Assembly (NCBI GenBank): GCA_003956705.1
Contig: QZCP01000092.1
Coordinates: 62,001-126,000 of the forward strand
Origin: Brevipalpus yothersi
Taxonomy: Eukaryota > Arthropoda > Arachnida > Trombidiformes > Tenuipalpidae
Length of the DNA stretch: 64,000 nt
Direction: 5' to 3'
Both the position numbers and the translations under genes were made by a program. Shown piece after piece: positions 52,304 through 64,000 of the stretch (the stretch's first letter is position 1; each line of letters starts with the position of its first letter). Below the pieces are notes generated by a model, which was not told where the DNA came from, searched no databases, and worked only from the letters and a program-made list of their open reading frames with translations.

Positions 52304-54131
52304 ATCTTATATCTTCAATCTTCTTTTTCTATCTCACTTTATATATATTCATTTATTGACAAAACCAGAATCACTTCTTACTGCTCCTGCTTTATATGCT
52401 CGATTCTGGATGCCTTGATACTTTGGTCCTAAGCAACACAAGAAGCAATCTTTTGCATCCCAAACTTTTCTATTCATCTTCCTCTCTTTTCCATATCAAG
52501 TTGGTGAAGTGCAAACACGCGTGTAGAGATAAAGTCACTTTTTCTCATGTTCATCAAATTCCAAGAACTCAATCGCGTGGCCTGAATTGCTATTGTACTG
52601 CTGCTGGGGTATGGGCCCACTTGCAGAGGAATGTACGTTCGAGAATTCTGATATTGAATACTTTGTGCCCTCCTGTTACAGGGGAGACAAACCTTGAAAA
52701 TGTCAGACGCATTAATTATTCCATTTTAAATCATACCGAGGCTTCGTTTATCTATGTATGCGTGTGTGTGTATGTATGTGTGGAGACCGAAGAGACCGAT
52801 TTGCTTGAAATTATTGAATTTAACCCCAAAAAAGGTATTCTGATGACAGTCTTACTATAGCGGCATATGATTGAATTTGAATAATAATGATATAATAGAG
52901 ATAGTGATGATTGTAATGATCATGTGAAATTACGTTAAAATTTTAAAATTTCAATGGAAGGATGAATCTGGGTGAACATGAAAAAATTCGATTCAATGTC
53001 CACCGCCGGTATTTAGCCCGTTATTCTCACGAAATTTGTGCTCTAATTAATCTGTCCAAGGCAAATCCAGTGATCAACCTTGATCACAATCCGTGTCAAC
53101 CCTCTCAATTCGGACTACTGGACAAAATTATCATAGCAGTAGTCATGATATGCTGGTGGATGTGCTGATAGTCCATGATGGGAAGCAGATGTGGAAACAA
53201 GAGGCAGAGAGAAGATATAATGAGAGAAAAGAGTGTATCTTCATTACTTTCCAAATAGTATAATAAATCAAATGCTTTACACTCTTTCCGCTTATTAATT
53301 TATTACTCTAATCAGTAGAGAGAGAGAGACTAGATTGGGGATATAAATTTTAGTGTCAAAAAATTTTTGTGGATCTATCAGAAGTGTCACACGTATAGAG
53401 ATATACTCTATCTTTAGTGGTACTTATATATCTGAAAATTCAGCCATTCAAATCGAGAGGGGAACCTTTTCCGCTCTGTTTTCACAATCATTTTCAGATT
53501 TTCCTTTTACCCATGAATTATTCCATCATTTCATGTGTGTATGCGTTAGCACTGCATGAGCGTGAGAATATTTACACTTGGAAAACTTTGATAAATGTCA
53601 TGTGATAATAATTTGATCAAAAAGAGACAGAGAGCAATTTAAGATGAATTTTTTTTATATTCAGTATCATAAGTTAAATGGAAGAGAGAAAGAAATAGAA
53701 AAAACAATCAAATTTCATATGATACAAAAATTGTATATCGGTGATAAAATAATGGCATGAGAAAATTCCCAATTCAAGTTAATCCAATAACTCACACCAT
53801 TAAGATGGATATCTTGGTGTAATTTTCAAATCAAATTAAGCTAATCAAAGGTTTGATCACCATCATCATCATACAAAATTGGCACAGACTTTTGGGTAAT
53901 CTATGGTGTAAAGTTATTCTTAGTCATTCCATAACTGTAATTAATCACAGAGAATCGAAAACAAATCGATTCTATAATGAGAGGCAACATTTTTCATAAC
54001 AGCTTAGCAAAACTTATTCCTCCAAAGTTTGGGAACAATTTTCACATAAGCTTGCGGCTAATCTCCTTGGAAGTTCTTGAAATTAGCATACATACTGGCG
54101 ATTTACCTCTATCCATGGTTGCTTGATTGTA
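51353..54131. other. Intergenic region between the tRNA and the CABIT gene 3' end
   Basis: Contains a CT tract at 52269-52300. Reading frames at 52396-52860, 52962-53168 and 53353-53605 (plus strand) are less repetitive than most but match nothing I know. On the minus strand AATAAA (complement of 53299-53304) is a distant candidate poly(A) signal, about 830 nt after the CABIT stop. Confidence 0.45.
52269..52300. repeat. (CT)16 microsatellite
   Basis: 32 nt CT tract. Confidence 0.95.
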
Positions 54132-57100
54132 TCACAAATACAAAGTTCCAACACGTCTTGAGGCTAAATTATGGTTGATTACATTTGCAATTGGTAGAGG
54201 AACATAATCAGGTAAACTAGACACACGTGGATCATGTTGATCTCGATCTTTGTTCTTACTTTTCACATCGGCAGAGGATGATGTTGATTTGAAATCCCAA
54301 AAAAGATTACTAAACGATAATGGACGAGACAATTTATATGAACGACGTTTACGTTCATCATCGTTCACTGATTTACGAGAAAATGAATTGCCCGATGAAC
54401 CGGTGGACAGTCCACCACCGGAGCCATTGGAAGAATCTAAGGTATTTATATTGGTTGAGCTACTGTTTTTACGCAATTTGAATCCTGATTGTGGACATCG
54501 ATAGCCGGGAGATAATGATATATTATTATTATTATGTAAATTTTTCTTTCTCGATGAAGATGCTGACGATGATGTATTATTATTACTACCACTATTGTTG
54601 GCGCTGTTAAGTATGTATTCACCTGTTGCATCTATCTCAGAATGATCAATATGATCATCAGATGTGAGCATTGGCGGTGGAATCCAATGAAGATTGGTCA
54701 ATGACTTGTAGCGAATATTGAATAATGGTGATGTAGTCAATGACCTACTGGATCGATGGGTCCACTTACTGGCCACATCTTTTGGGCTACTGCCACAAGA
54801 ATCACCACCACCACCACCATTACCATTGGCATTGTGATGATAATTAGTACCGTTAACTTGATGGCTATTGCTGTTGCCAGTATGCTTAGAATATTTGCCT
54901 AATTTGCTAATTTTTTTCGAACCACTTCTATTGGCCACTCCATTGCCATTGTTTATCGGTTGATGGCCACTTTTAATGAACAATTTTGGCTTACAAACTA
55001 CATAGTGTTGCTGTTGATGGTGATGTTGTGGTACTGGTGAAACTGGTAACGGTGGTGGATGTTGTTGTGGTGGCGGTGATTGTGGTTGCGGTACTTGATG
55101 GGGTGGAGTTGATGGAGTTTGTTGGGGAACAATTTGAGCTGATAGGTGATGGACATTAATTTTGACATGTTGGCCTGAGTTATTGTTACTGTTACCGTTA
55201 TTGTGATTATTATTGCTACCATTTGTTCCAGGTACACGACCAGTACTATTGGACCTCATCGGCATTCGGTTAGAATGGCCATTCGTAGTGGTAATAGAAG
55301 TACCGTTACAACTATGATAATCATTATTGGGACAATTTTCACCGTTTGACGGAACAAAAGTGACCTTCTCATATATATGCTCTTGACTTGGATACTTTAC
55401 TAATGGCTGCTTAGTGGTACTATTAGATGATGATTTTTTGCTTGATTTGCGAACTTTTACGTTCGATAAGGTCACTTTTGGCATTAATTCATTGACTATG
55501 GCTGCTGGATAGGAAAGACGTCGTGATTGTTGCTGCTGTTTGGACGAATATTGATTATGATGCTGATTGTGGTGTGGTTGATGTAGTGGTGAATGTTGAT
55601 GGTGAGAGGAGGAATGATTGTGATGATGATGGTGATTGTGATGATGGCTGGTTAAACGGTGGTGATGGTGGTGATGATGATAATGTCTATATGGATTCAT
55701 CACTCGTGGCCATTCGAAATTTGATATTCGTGGAATAGATTCGATCGGAGGTGGATCAGGTTTGATTTTGATATTATTACCACCACCACCACTGCCACCG
55801 ATATCGTTGGCAGACGAATTGATGGTATTATTATATTTGATACCATTTCTCAATTTAGCCGGTAATGGAGCGAATCCACGAACATAATCGTAAATTTGAT
55901 CTATTTCATCATAAAATGATTCATTGTCTGACTCTATGATGGATTCTTTATCAACTGATGGCTTGGAAGGTGATGATGATAAATTTGGCTTACTGTTTGA
56001 CTGATTTTGATTGTGATTATGATGAAGATGATGCTGATGATCAGCATCACCAGTCACCAAGGTTATCTCATCTCTCTCATCATCCGCATCGTTTCCATTA
56101 GCATGATGACCATTGGTCATCATTAACAGTTCATTACCACTATTGGAGGTATCTTTTTTGGCTTTCATTTTTTGATTATGCTTAATTTCTTGTCCAGACA
56201 TCACAGTCACTACTTTTGGCAATTCACTTGGTTCCAGAAGAATTTTACTTTTCACATCAATATCATCATCTTCATCATTATTATTGTTATTATTGTTATT
56301 ATGATTTACCGTTAAAGATGATGATTTAACATTAGAACTCACCGATACGCTCGCTTGATTACGCTGTTTAGAATCATATTTTGGTATATGTTCAATAGTG
56401 ATCGTTGGATGAGCATGATAATGTGATGTATCACGGACATTATGTTGATATTTATTTGATTGATTATTGTGGCCAATCTGATTTATCGCCACCGTTGGAT
56501 TGGCAATCGTTGTTGTTGCCGGAGATAGCTCAACGTGTGAGATACCATTTGATGGTGAACGATTGTTATTATTATTTTCACGCCAATTGTGTCTCATATC
56601 TTTACACATTGCCGATGCATCCAACACTTGAATACGATTGGGCACATCATGCTTGAGCTCATCAAAATTGTTACACAATCCAGTGTAGGTGCGATTGGAT
56701 CGTATTGTGTCCACATTTTTGGGTGCAATCAGCTTCAAAGGTATACTCAGCGGAATAGCGATCAATTGATTGCAATCTTTGCTCAATGGCATAGCGAGTG
56801 TGTATTCATCTTCGAAAACACTGAAAAATCGCATCTCAGGCACAAATGATTTGAAGCCCGATGGATGCTTACCGGAAACTAATCGTACCATCAACGGTAA
56901 TCGCTTGAGAAGCAGATTACACACACGATGTACACCGGATATACTTTCACCTTTGGCCACTGGACTCAGGCGACACTTGGAATCCAATGGTAGGAATACT
57001 AGATCACCTTTGGAAGTTCGACACTTGACAAAACGTCCATTGACAATTTCAACCTGATGATGGTGATGATGATGGACTGATGATGATGTGGGAGGAGGAG

Positions 57101-58082
57101 GAAGAGGAGGAGAGGTGGAAAGTGATGGCAATGATGGTTGATGATTAATTGGATTGGAAGCATTTGCATGAGATGTAGAGGGTGATGATGGTGATGGGCC
57201 AGCGGTAGATGATGAATGATGATGATCACGAGTTGGAGACAAAGATTTTGATGATGAGTGTTGACTTGTAATGGCAACTGGGGATGGGGCAGCGGATGAG
57301 GAGGTGGATGACGAAGAGGAAGAGGAGGCAGAGGATGAAGATGATGCGGAAGATGCGGTGGAAGATGAAGATGATGAAGATGATGAGCCACCGAAACCGG
57401 AAGATGAACTGCCACCGGATGGTGAAGTGGCCGTTTGTGGTGATGGCTTGCCTGTGGTATTATTGTTACTAGATGAAGCAGTTGATGAGTTGTTGGTAGA
57501 TGATAAAATTTCGTTCAAATTAGTTAAACTAATTACTTCACCAATCGGTAATGTACGATGTTTATCACTAATATGCACAATTTCTGATTGTGATGAGGAT
57601 GTATTGCTATCTCGATTGATTGATGATGGTGAAACTTTGGCCGGTAAATACACTTTAAGTGGCTCTCGAATAAGACACAATTCTGGTGGACGCTTGAGTA
57701 GCTCAGATACATGTTCAATACATCTCACTGAGCGACCTTCTTCGGAAAGTATCTCAAAATATCCATCAAAATTATCTGGTACAGCCAATTTGGGACCAAA
57801 TAGTTGGGGACGACATGTGGAAATACCATGAGAATTTCGAGATTCCTTAAATTTAACGCATTGAGCGGCAATTTTCAACATTTTACCACCATTAAATAGC
57901 ATCACCATTGATCGAGAATAGGGTGATGATAAACTTGGTACACCAATACCTTCATAATGGCCTTTGATTATTTTACTGACCATAGGAAGATCATATTTTT
58001 GAACAAATTCACGAAGCTGAGAGCCATCACCAGACCATTCGATACTGGACACCAGATTATTGGTCTCCGTATTGGCCACCAT
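54132..58082 (-). CDS. GAREM/serrano-type CABIT-domain adaptor, single exon
   Basis: A 1316-codon open frame from ATG at 58082 to TGA at 54132. Residues 10-150 (IEWSGDGSQLREFVQKYDLP ... FGPKLAVPDNFDGYFEIL ... VSELLKRPPELCLI) follow the first CABIT half of GAREM in motif order, and about 344-455 (FVKCRTSKGDLVFLPL ... CNQLIAIPLSIPLKLIAPK) the second half. Between them, about 193-343, lies a Ser/Asn/Pro insert ending in six His. The rest is low complexity (poly-Asn, a His-rich block near residue 790-840, Pro/Gln near 1015-1035) broken by conserved-looking tyrosine motifs: NESFYDEIDQIYDYVRG at about 718-736 and IYEKV near 900. CABIT proteins are cytoplasmic adaptors: GAREM couples receptor tyrosine kinases to Grb2/SHP2, and Drosophila serrano works in planar polarity and tracheal growth. 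CABIT membership is good; which orthologue is open. No introns are seen in the coding region. Confidence 0.88.
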   Translation of the reverse strand: MVANTETNNLVSSIEWSGDGSQLREFVQKYDLPMVSKIIKGHYEGIGVPSLSSPYSRSMVMLFNGGKMLKIAAQCVKFKESRNSHGISTCRPQLFGPKLAVPDNFDGYFEILSEEGRSVRCIEHVSELLKRPPELCLIREPLKVYLPAKVSPSSINRDSNTSSSQSEIVHISDKHRTLPIGEVISLTNLNEILSSTNNSSTASSSNNNTTGKPSPQTATSPSGGSSSSGFGGSSSSSSSSSTASSASSSSSASSSSSSSTSSSAAPSPVAITSQHSSSKSLSPTRDHHHSSSTAGPSPSSPSTSHANASNPINHQPSLPSLSTSPPLPPPPTSSSVHHHHHHQVEIVNGRFVKCRTSKGDLVFLPLDSKCRLSPVAKGESISGVHRVCNLLLKRLPLMVRLVSGKHPSGFKSFVPEMRFFSVFEDEYTLAMPLSKDCNQLIAIPLSIPLKLIAPKNVDTIRSNRTYTGLCNNFDELKHDVPNRIQVLDASAMCKDMRHNWRENNNNNRSPSNGISHVELSPATTTIANPTVAINQIGHNNQSNKYQHNVRDTSHYHAHPTITIEHIPKYDSKQRNQASVSVSSNVKSSSLTVNHNNNNNNNNDEDDDIDVKSKILLEPSELPKVVTVMSGQEIKHNQKMKAKKDTSNSGNELLMMTNGHHANGNDADDERDEITLVTGDADHQHHLHHNHNQNQSNSKPNLSSSPSKPSVDKESIIESDNESFYDEIDQIYDYVRGFAPLPAKLRNGIKYNNTINSSANDIGGSGGGGNNIKIKPDPPPIESIPRISNFEWPRVMNPYRHYHHHHHHHRLTSHHHNHHHHHNHSSSHHQHSPLHQPHHNQHHNQYSSKQQQQSRRLSYPAAIVNELMPKVTLSNVKVRKSSKKSSSNSTTKQPLVKYPSQEHIYEKVTFVPSNGENCPNNDYHSCNGTSITTTNGHSNRMPMRSNSTGRVPGTNGSNNNHNNGNSNNNSGQHVKINVHHLSAQIVPQQTPSTPPHQVPQPQSPPPQQHPPPLPVSPVPQHHHQQQHYVVCKPKLFIKSGHQPINNGNGVANRSGSKKISKLGKYSKHTGNSNSHQVNGTNYHHNANGNGGGGGDSCGSSPKDVASKWTHRSSRSLTTSPLFNIRYKSLTNLHWIPPPMLTSDDHIDHSEIDATGEYILNSANNSGSNNNTSSSASSSRKKNLHNNNNISLSPGYRCPQSGFKLRKNSSSTNINTLDSSNGSGGGLSTGSSGNSFSRKSVNDDERKRRSYKLSRPLSFSNLFWDFKSTSSSADVKSKNKDRDQHDPRVSSLPDYVPLPIANVINHNLASRRVGTLYL

Positions 58083-59547
58083 GATGATGATAGTGATTAT
58101 GATCGATAATAATAATTATAATTTGGAAGAGAAGTAAATTATGATAACATAAAAGGTTCACAGAAGATAATGTTGATTGTGTATGTATGATGAAAGTGAG
58201 TTAGCAATGATCTTCACGAAAAGAAAAATTTTGGTGAACTGATCAAGAATGCTGATATGCGATGGAAGAACAAAAAATATTGAGCGAGATTAAGTGGTGA
58301 AAGATGAACTTTTTTGACTTAAAAATTCAGTATAAAAAGAAGATAGATAAAAATTCTTTTCCTCTCTCTCTCATCAAAATGAGTAAAAAAGAAAATACGT
58401 TCTCTTCACTTAATTCCAGATAAGTTAATTTTCAAGATCGTGTCGAGAATGTGGAAACAAAAATCAAGCAAAACCCAACGTCTAACAAGATTGGTGAAAT
58501 GAAAAAGTTAGAGGCATGAATTACACTTTTGATAGTCACACATTCACTCTCAAGTAGAGAAAAGGAATTCGATTAATACATTTATATTTCTAGCTAAAAA
58601 ATGCTCAAATTTCAATTACTAATTGAAACAAATAAACCACATCATGATCATTATCATCGTGAATGTGACTTGGTCACTTGAAAAAATCATTTCGTGGAAG
58701 TGTTCCTGATTGTTGTTGCCCGAAAGCTATTCAATTTGCTTAGATGATGACTTGCTACTTGATCTGCATTATTGCAATAATCAAGATCGATGACATTGAA
58801 AATGGCACAATCACATGTGTGTTTGTGGATAAAGTTTGACGAAAATACCGATCTTCTGATCAATATTCTGGGTAACATTCAGTAGTTGAGGCCATCGGAA
58901 TGGCTTGAGGGTGACGACACAACACTTTCACTTGATAAAATCACTTTTATCACCATCATGATGCCCTGAAAGTGCTTATTCGATTCGAAAATTGTGTGTG
59001 TGTATATATGTTTTGAAATCGTGATCAAAGAAGATGAATTGAAAATGGACACATACACGCACATAGAATGGAATGTGACTAGTTGAGTGGACGAAAATAT
59101 TGGGAAAGAACTGAAAATTGCCAATGTTGATCACCGATAACAATGAAGGTAATGATTGGAATCAAAATCGATGCTCATGTTCATGGGAATGAAGATCACA
59201 CAATGTAATTGTGTGTGTGTGTTTTGCAGTGGAATTCCGAAAAACAGGTCTACTCGACAATCAGTATTGATCGATAAATACTACTTTTGGAGAATAAAAA
59301 TTCAACAAAAATTCGGAGATAACTTATGGTTCATATCCACGATAATATTGTTCACATACCTGAGCACAATCGAGAATATATATATATAAGTTCTGATGAT
59401 GGAGAGGAGAACACACATACACTCAAGTGAAACTTTTTCGGTTCTGTCGTTGAAACCAGTTTCATGAGTGGCTGGACTAAGAATGCTCCATGCTGAAGAG
59501 AGAAATATTTTTCAAGCCCAAACTTCAGGCCACTTCGGCTCACTCAT

Positions 59548-59550
<3 letters not shown>

Positions 59551-59612
<62 letters not shown>
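59551..59612. repeat. (CT)31 microsatellite
   Basis: 62 nt uninterrupted CT tract, followed by further interrupted CT-rich sequence to about 59735. Confidence 0.97.
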
Positions 59613-59615
<3 letters not shown>

Positions 59616-60008
59616 GTTCTCTCTCTCTCTTCATCTTTCTCATGTTCTTTCTCCCAAGGTACATGTATGTATGTATGGAAATGCCAACGACCTTTTCTCT
59701 CTCTCTCTTTCTATCTTTCTCTTTCTCTCTCTCTGATATTCACAGTCCAATAAAATCAAGCAAGTTATATTAACTATGAATAAGTGTCTCTCTCTTGTTT
59801 TGGGTGTATTGAAAATTATATCACGAACCATATTCCCTAGACAACAGTTTTCCTTCTTTATCTTGTTTAATCAAGTTCCAGAATTTGGATGCGTAAAAAT
59901 ACGCGAATATACATCTTAGCATGCTAAGCTGTTCTTCAAGTATTCTGCAATAGATACTGAAACTTCCCATCGGAAAGCCCACAACCACTGTCATCTCATC
60001 AGTTTTCC

Positions 60009-60012
<4 letters not shown>

Positions 60013-60061
<49 letters not shown>
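60013..60061. repeat. (CT)24 microsatellite
   Basis: About 48 nt CT tract. Confidence 0.97.
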
Positions 60062-60068
<7 letters not shown>

Positions 60069-61600
60069 TCCTCTTACATTCTCCTCATCTACTCCACCTA
60101 AGGAAGCTGGGGAAGAAGAAGAAGAAGAAATGATAAATAAGAAAAAGAAGAAGTAAAGAATAAGGAAATATCAAATAGGGAAGAGGCTTGAAAGAAGATC
60201 CTTTTTTCATTTTCTGTTCCTCTCCAAATTTCTCAACTCATTCTTCTTTGGTGAAGCCACTTTCCGATGATCACTCTTGATCTTTTCCGCATGCTGTGGC
60301 CACTGATCAGCATGCAAAAAGCAGTATCAGCCTTCCCTATCCATCAACTGGAATCCATGTCTACATTCACTTTTTATCGTTATTCATCCATCTAATCGAG
60401 CACGAATAGCTCATCAGCATATATTAACCATCCATCGGATGTCATGTATAATTGTCCACATTACCACTGACCCATGGTCGTGCAAACATATACTGTTGCC
60501 AAAAATTTCATACTATCAGATCAGCTGTATGGGCCACAATATGGTTGAAATCTACACATTGTGTTTCTGTGTGATGGCCATCACACAGCATCATGAGCGA
60601 AACAAGTGATAGAAAAAATGCTCTAATCGATTGTACAGATCACTTTTGCCTATTAGCACAGTTGACCAATGTTCCTCTTGGATCAGATACAGGGCTGCTC
60701 ATCTCTATCTCTCTCTCTGACATGTATCAGCTTCTCTTGTGAGCCTTTCTATATCTATCTCAACGTGTGTGGTCACTGAATCGAAAAGGTAACTAAATAG
60801 TAGTAGAGTAATAGTGACAAGATTTCAGTGGACCTTGGAAGTTCAGGGGGAGACATGAATACCGGGCCAAAATAATCATGGTTATCTAAGTGTGCTTCTC
60901 ACTTTCACACCATCAATGATCAAAATTCATTGATGTGAATCGAAGGTCAGACTTATTTATTCCCTTCTCTCTCTCTCTTCTCTCTCTCTTTTTCCATCTT
61001 TCTCATGAGTTTTTCAAGCTCTCTCTCTCAGCTCTTTTTCTCAGATTTTTTTTCTCTCTCTTGAATCTTTTGTCATGCTGAAAAATTTAGCCTGTTTAAT
61101 ATAAGAGAAGGGAAAAAGTGGGAGAGAGAGATAGACAGCAAATTTTGGTGATGAAAAAAGATGCGGAAAAAGGATGAGATTTTTCGAAGAGAGAGAGAGA
61201 GACTGATGAATGATCAGTGAGAGCACCTCATAGATCTGAATGAATATCATTTCCTCTCTTTTATTTTCTTCCTCATCTTTCATTTTCCTCCCTCTCATTT
61301 CAAATTAGAATCATGAAGAAGATCTTAGACCTTGAAATTAGCATGCTTGCAATATTGAACCTGATTTCAAACAGGCGGACCAGGAAGGACTTGGACCCGA
61401 TGAGTATCATATTCAAGCATGAAAAGTTTTGACTGGATGGACTTTATTTCGGATTATTATTATACCATGTAAGATGGGAAAGATGTAAAATAAGGAAATG
61501 AAATGGAACAGAATGAACAAGTTCCATTGATATTCGAAAATATCTCATGTCACATTGAATTTTCTCCCTTCCTCCTCCTCCCTCTCTCTTTCTCTCTCTC

Positions 61601-61603
<3 letters not shown>

Positions 61604-61683
<80 letters not shown>
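61604..61683. repeat. (CT)40 microsatellite, longest in the window
   Basis: 80 nt of uninterrupted CT, preceded from 61565 by imperfect CCT/CT sequence, so the pyrimidine-rich tract exceeds 110 nt. Confidence 0.98.
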
Positions 61684-61686
<3 letters not shown>

Positions 61687-62502
61687 ACCTATCTGCTAAC
61701 CGCAAGTATGGACAAAAAAATTCACTACAATTCTTAACCTTTAATTTCGAAATCTCTTCATCAACCGATTTGAGTAGTATCACATTTTTCAGATATGTGA
61801 ATCTTAATGATACATACTTACAACATGGCGTAGCCTTGAAATTTTTGTGGTATGGCATATGGTCCAGACATCAGATTGATATGTGATCATTATGATGGAG
61901 AGGGAAAAAAATTTCATCTTCAATATCTGAGGTCAATCGATTTCCGGCCATGAATAAGAAATGATCTGTAAATAAACAAGACCATCTGTAATCATATAGT
62001 GATCAATTGGCTTTTGAGGATGCACCAATGATATGATCTTGTGGGTTAGCCAGGTAAGAAGGAGAGAAAGAGAGCAAGGGAGAGAGAGAGATGTTGAAAG
62101 ATGTTTGGATGCTGGGATGAAAAGTTGAAGAAATATAACTGTTACTGTTACTGAAAGGGGAAAACTTGTTCACACATCAACTTGAAAATATTTAAGCTGT
62201 ATATTTATACCATTTGGTTGTGTCCCGTTCAATTAGGGCCACTTTAAATGACCACAACACGATATTATTCGATTTGTTTATCACTTGACAAGGAAGTGAT
62301 GAGAAGTGAGAAGGCTGAAAAAGAAGGTGAAGCTGGAAAGAAGATGAAGATGGAAATGAGATGAGATGAGAGAGAGAGAGAGAGAGGATAAGAGAAGAAG
62401 CTGATGCATTTGGCATCTCAATCTTATTATTCGTTCTCAAATTTCATTGGACTTATTCACGCTTCTTTTACTCTTTTCCGCTTCCGATATTATCACACCA
62501 CA

Positions 62503-62508
<6 letters not shown>

Positions 62509-62556
<48 letters not shown>
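62509..62556. repeat. (CT)24 microsatellite
   Basis: 48 nt uninterrupted CT tract. Confidence 0.97.
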
Positions 62557-62559
<3 letters not shown>

Positions 62560-64000
62560 GGCCCAAAAGTCTGATATCTTAAGGCCAAAGTGATGCTTGG
62601 AAACAATGAATGATATCATTGTGATCGCAAGCTATGATGCGATGACATTCGGGTATCAATCATATTCCAATGAAAAGTGGTAGACACGAAAAAAATATAT
62701 ATACATTCATGTATATGTATATGTGAGATTCATTTGTGATGATAATATTGAATGGATGGAAGAAGTGTGTGAGAGAGAAAAAGAGAAGAGGAAAGAGGAT
62801 GGAACAAGAGGTGAGAGATGAGAAAAGGATAAAACAGTAGAAACCATTGAGATGAGGAGAAGATGGGGATGAAACGAAACACATTTCCGGGATCAAATTG
62901 ACAGTGAACATTTTTTTCGCCTCTTTTTCTCACTCATTAGATCATTGGCGATGAAATGAGAAGCAAAAGTTATGCAATCATGCTGGTCAGTTCAGCTTGA
63001 AACTTCAGTCCAGACAAACTTGCACCTCGAGAATTTCTCTTCGTTTCCTCTTTCTTCCTCATCTCTCCATCTCTCCATCACCACACTCCTCCATATTCGT
63101 TTCAGTCTTCATCTCTCTCTCTACCTTTTCCATGATCCTTCAGTGTCCTCATCAATATCATAGTTTGCTATGATTATTACTATACAACTCTCAAATCAGT
63201 TTGGATTCAATGAATCAAGCCCTTTATTCTTATAAAAGATGAGGATGATGGAATAAGATGACGAAAAAATATATAAGATAAATAAGAAAGATGAGGAGGA
63301 TGAGGAGGAGGAGTAGGAGGAGGAAATAGGAAATAGGAAAGGATGGCGAATATGAATGAGCTTAACTCAGCATCTTCCTCTTGTTTTTCTTCTTCTTCAT
63401 CATCTTCTTCTCCTCATACCTTCTTCATCTTCAAGGGTAGGGAAGAGATTTTTTTTTCTTCTCTCTTTTTTTCCTTTCGGTTAGATGAATAAGGAGAGAG
63501 AGAGAAAAGATTTCTTCCTTGTCCTTGCCCTTTGCTCATAAAACTTTCACCATAAAACAATCCATATGCAAAATAAGGTCCTTCTCTCTCTCTCAGCTGT
63601 ATAGCCGGGCCCTGAAGGGCCAAATTAAGCCGAGTCAGCAAATCAAATTCCGGTAAGCATCATGCAATCTAAGCTATCTGATCAAAATTTCACCAACCAA
63701 ATACACCTGATAGTTGATATTCAAACAACAACAGCATCAACTACTCACGCTGATGAATATAATGCATGGGGAAACTTTTGGAAAAGAGAGAGAGGAAGTT
63801 ATCAGTGAGAGTATATTGACCTCTCTCTCTCTCTTTAATCCATCTGTCTCTCTTTCTTTCCTCCTGGAATCCCGTTGTGAAGATATGCATACACGCAGCC
63901 CACTCCTGTGGGCCAGCAGGCGAATGTTGTTGGAAAAAATATTTATCGGAAAGCGAAATGAATAGTGTGTATAAAATGGAAAAATAATGGAAAGGGAAAA

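Larger units (their letters stand above)
58083..64000. other. Noncoding region upstream of the CABIT gene
   Basis: No coding sequence recognised over 5.9 kb. The stretch is dominated by CT tracts (below), GAT/GAG-rich simple sequence near 63240-63340 and 63385-63420, and short TG repeats. It may hold 5' UTR exons and the promoter of the CABIT gene, but nothing identifies them. Confidence 0.5.

Noticed and set aside
57271..57831. 186-codon acidic frame on the plus strand, and other frames inside 54132-58082
   Set aside because: Antisense shadows of the serine-rich part of the CABIT gene; the Glu/Asp repeats mirror the Ser codons.
1..64000. Transposable elements or known animal microRNAs
   Set aside because: No transposase or reverse-transcriptase motifs and no long terminal repeats were seen, and none of the common microRNA sequences I could recall was present. 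A profile search could still find decayed copies.

Overview
The window is eukaryotic nuclear DNA, AT-rich, with spliced genes, GT-AG introns, AATAAA signals, a Pol III tRNA gene and very many long (CT)n/(GA)n microsatellites. The gene set (a Ral GTPase, a CYP2-clan P450 resembling the ecdysteroid enzyme CYP307/Spook, a CDH23/Cad87A-like cadherin, a GAREM/serrano-type CABIT protein rich in Ser/Asn/His, a decayed trypsin-like protein) points to an arthropod. Several introns are only 50-90 bp and simple sequence dominates the noncoding DNA, which would suit an acariform mite; the species is an inference and cannot be proved from this window.

Layout. 1-8399: no coding sequence recognised; best read as one very long intron of a Ral-like gene on the minus strand, whose first two coding exons lie at 8400-8816 and whose remaining exons would lie left of the window. 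8817-10712: a possible promoter region between Ral (-) and a P450 (+). 10713-12576: six-exon P450, 505 aa. 13919-17639: eight-exon gene for a 638 aa type I membrane protein with one Ig-like domain and EB-like cysteine repeats; one intron is GC-AG. 19290-26631: four-exon cadherin, 2006 aa, about 14 cadherin repeats, with a TATA box and a poly(A) signal. 27490-28447: three-exon, 259 aa S1-protease-like protein without a working catalytic triad. 28548-51270: about 23 kb with no recognisable gene and many microsatellites. 51271-51342: tRNA-Gly(UCC). 54132-58082: a single-exon 1316 aa CABIT protein on the minus strand. 58083-64000: noncoding and microsatellite-rich, probably upstream or 5' UTR-intron sequence of the CABIT gene.

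The genes do not form an operon or an evident pathway. Four plus-strand genes follow one another between 10.7 and 28.5 kb; three encode secreted or membrane proteins and the P450 is membrane-anchored. Exon models were built by hand by matching donor/acceptor sites and reading phase; for all four the spliced length is an exact multiple of three with no internal stop. No mobile element, CRISPR array or clear new multi-gene system was seen. The most distinctive items are the N-terminally extended Ral with its giant intron, the probable Spook P450, the Ig/EB receptor, the half-domain pseudoprotease, the CABIT domain split by a serine-rich insert, and a minisatellite of alternating 48 and 61 bp units.
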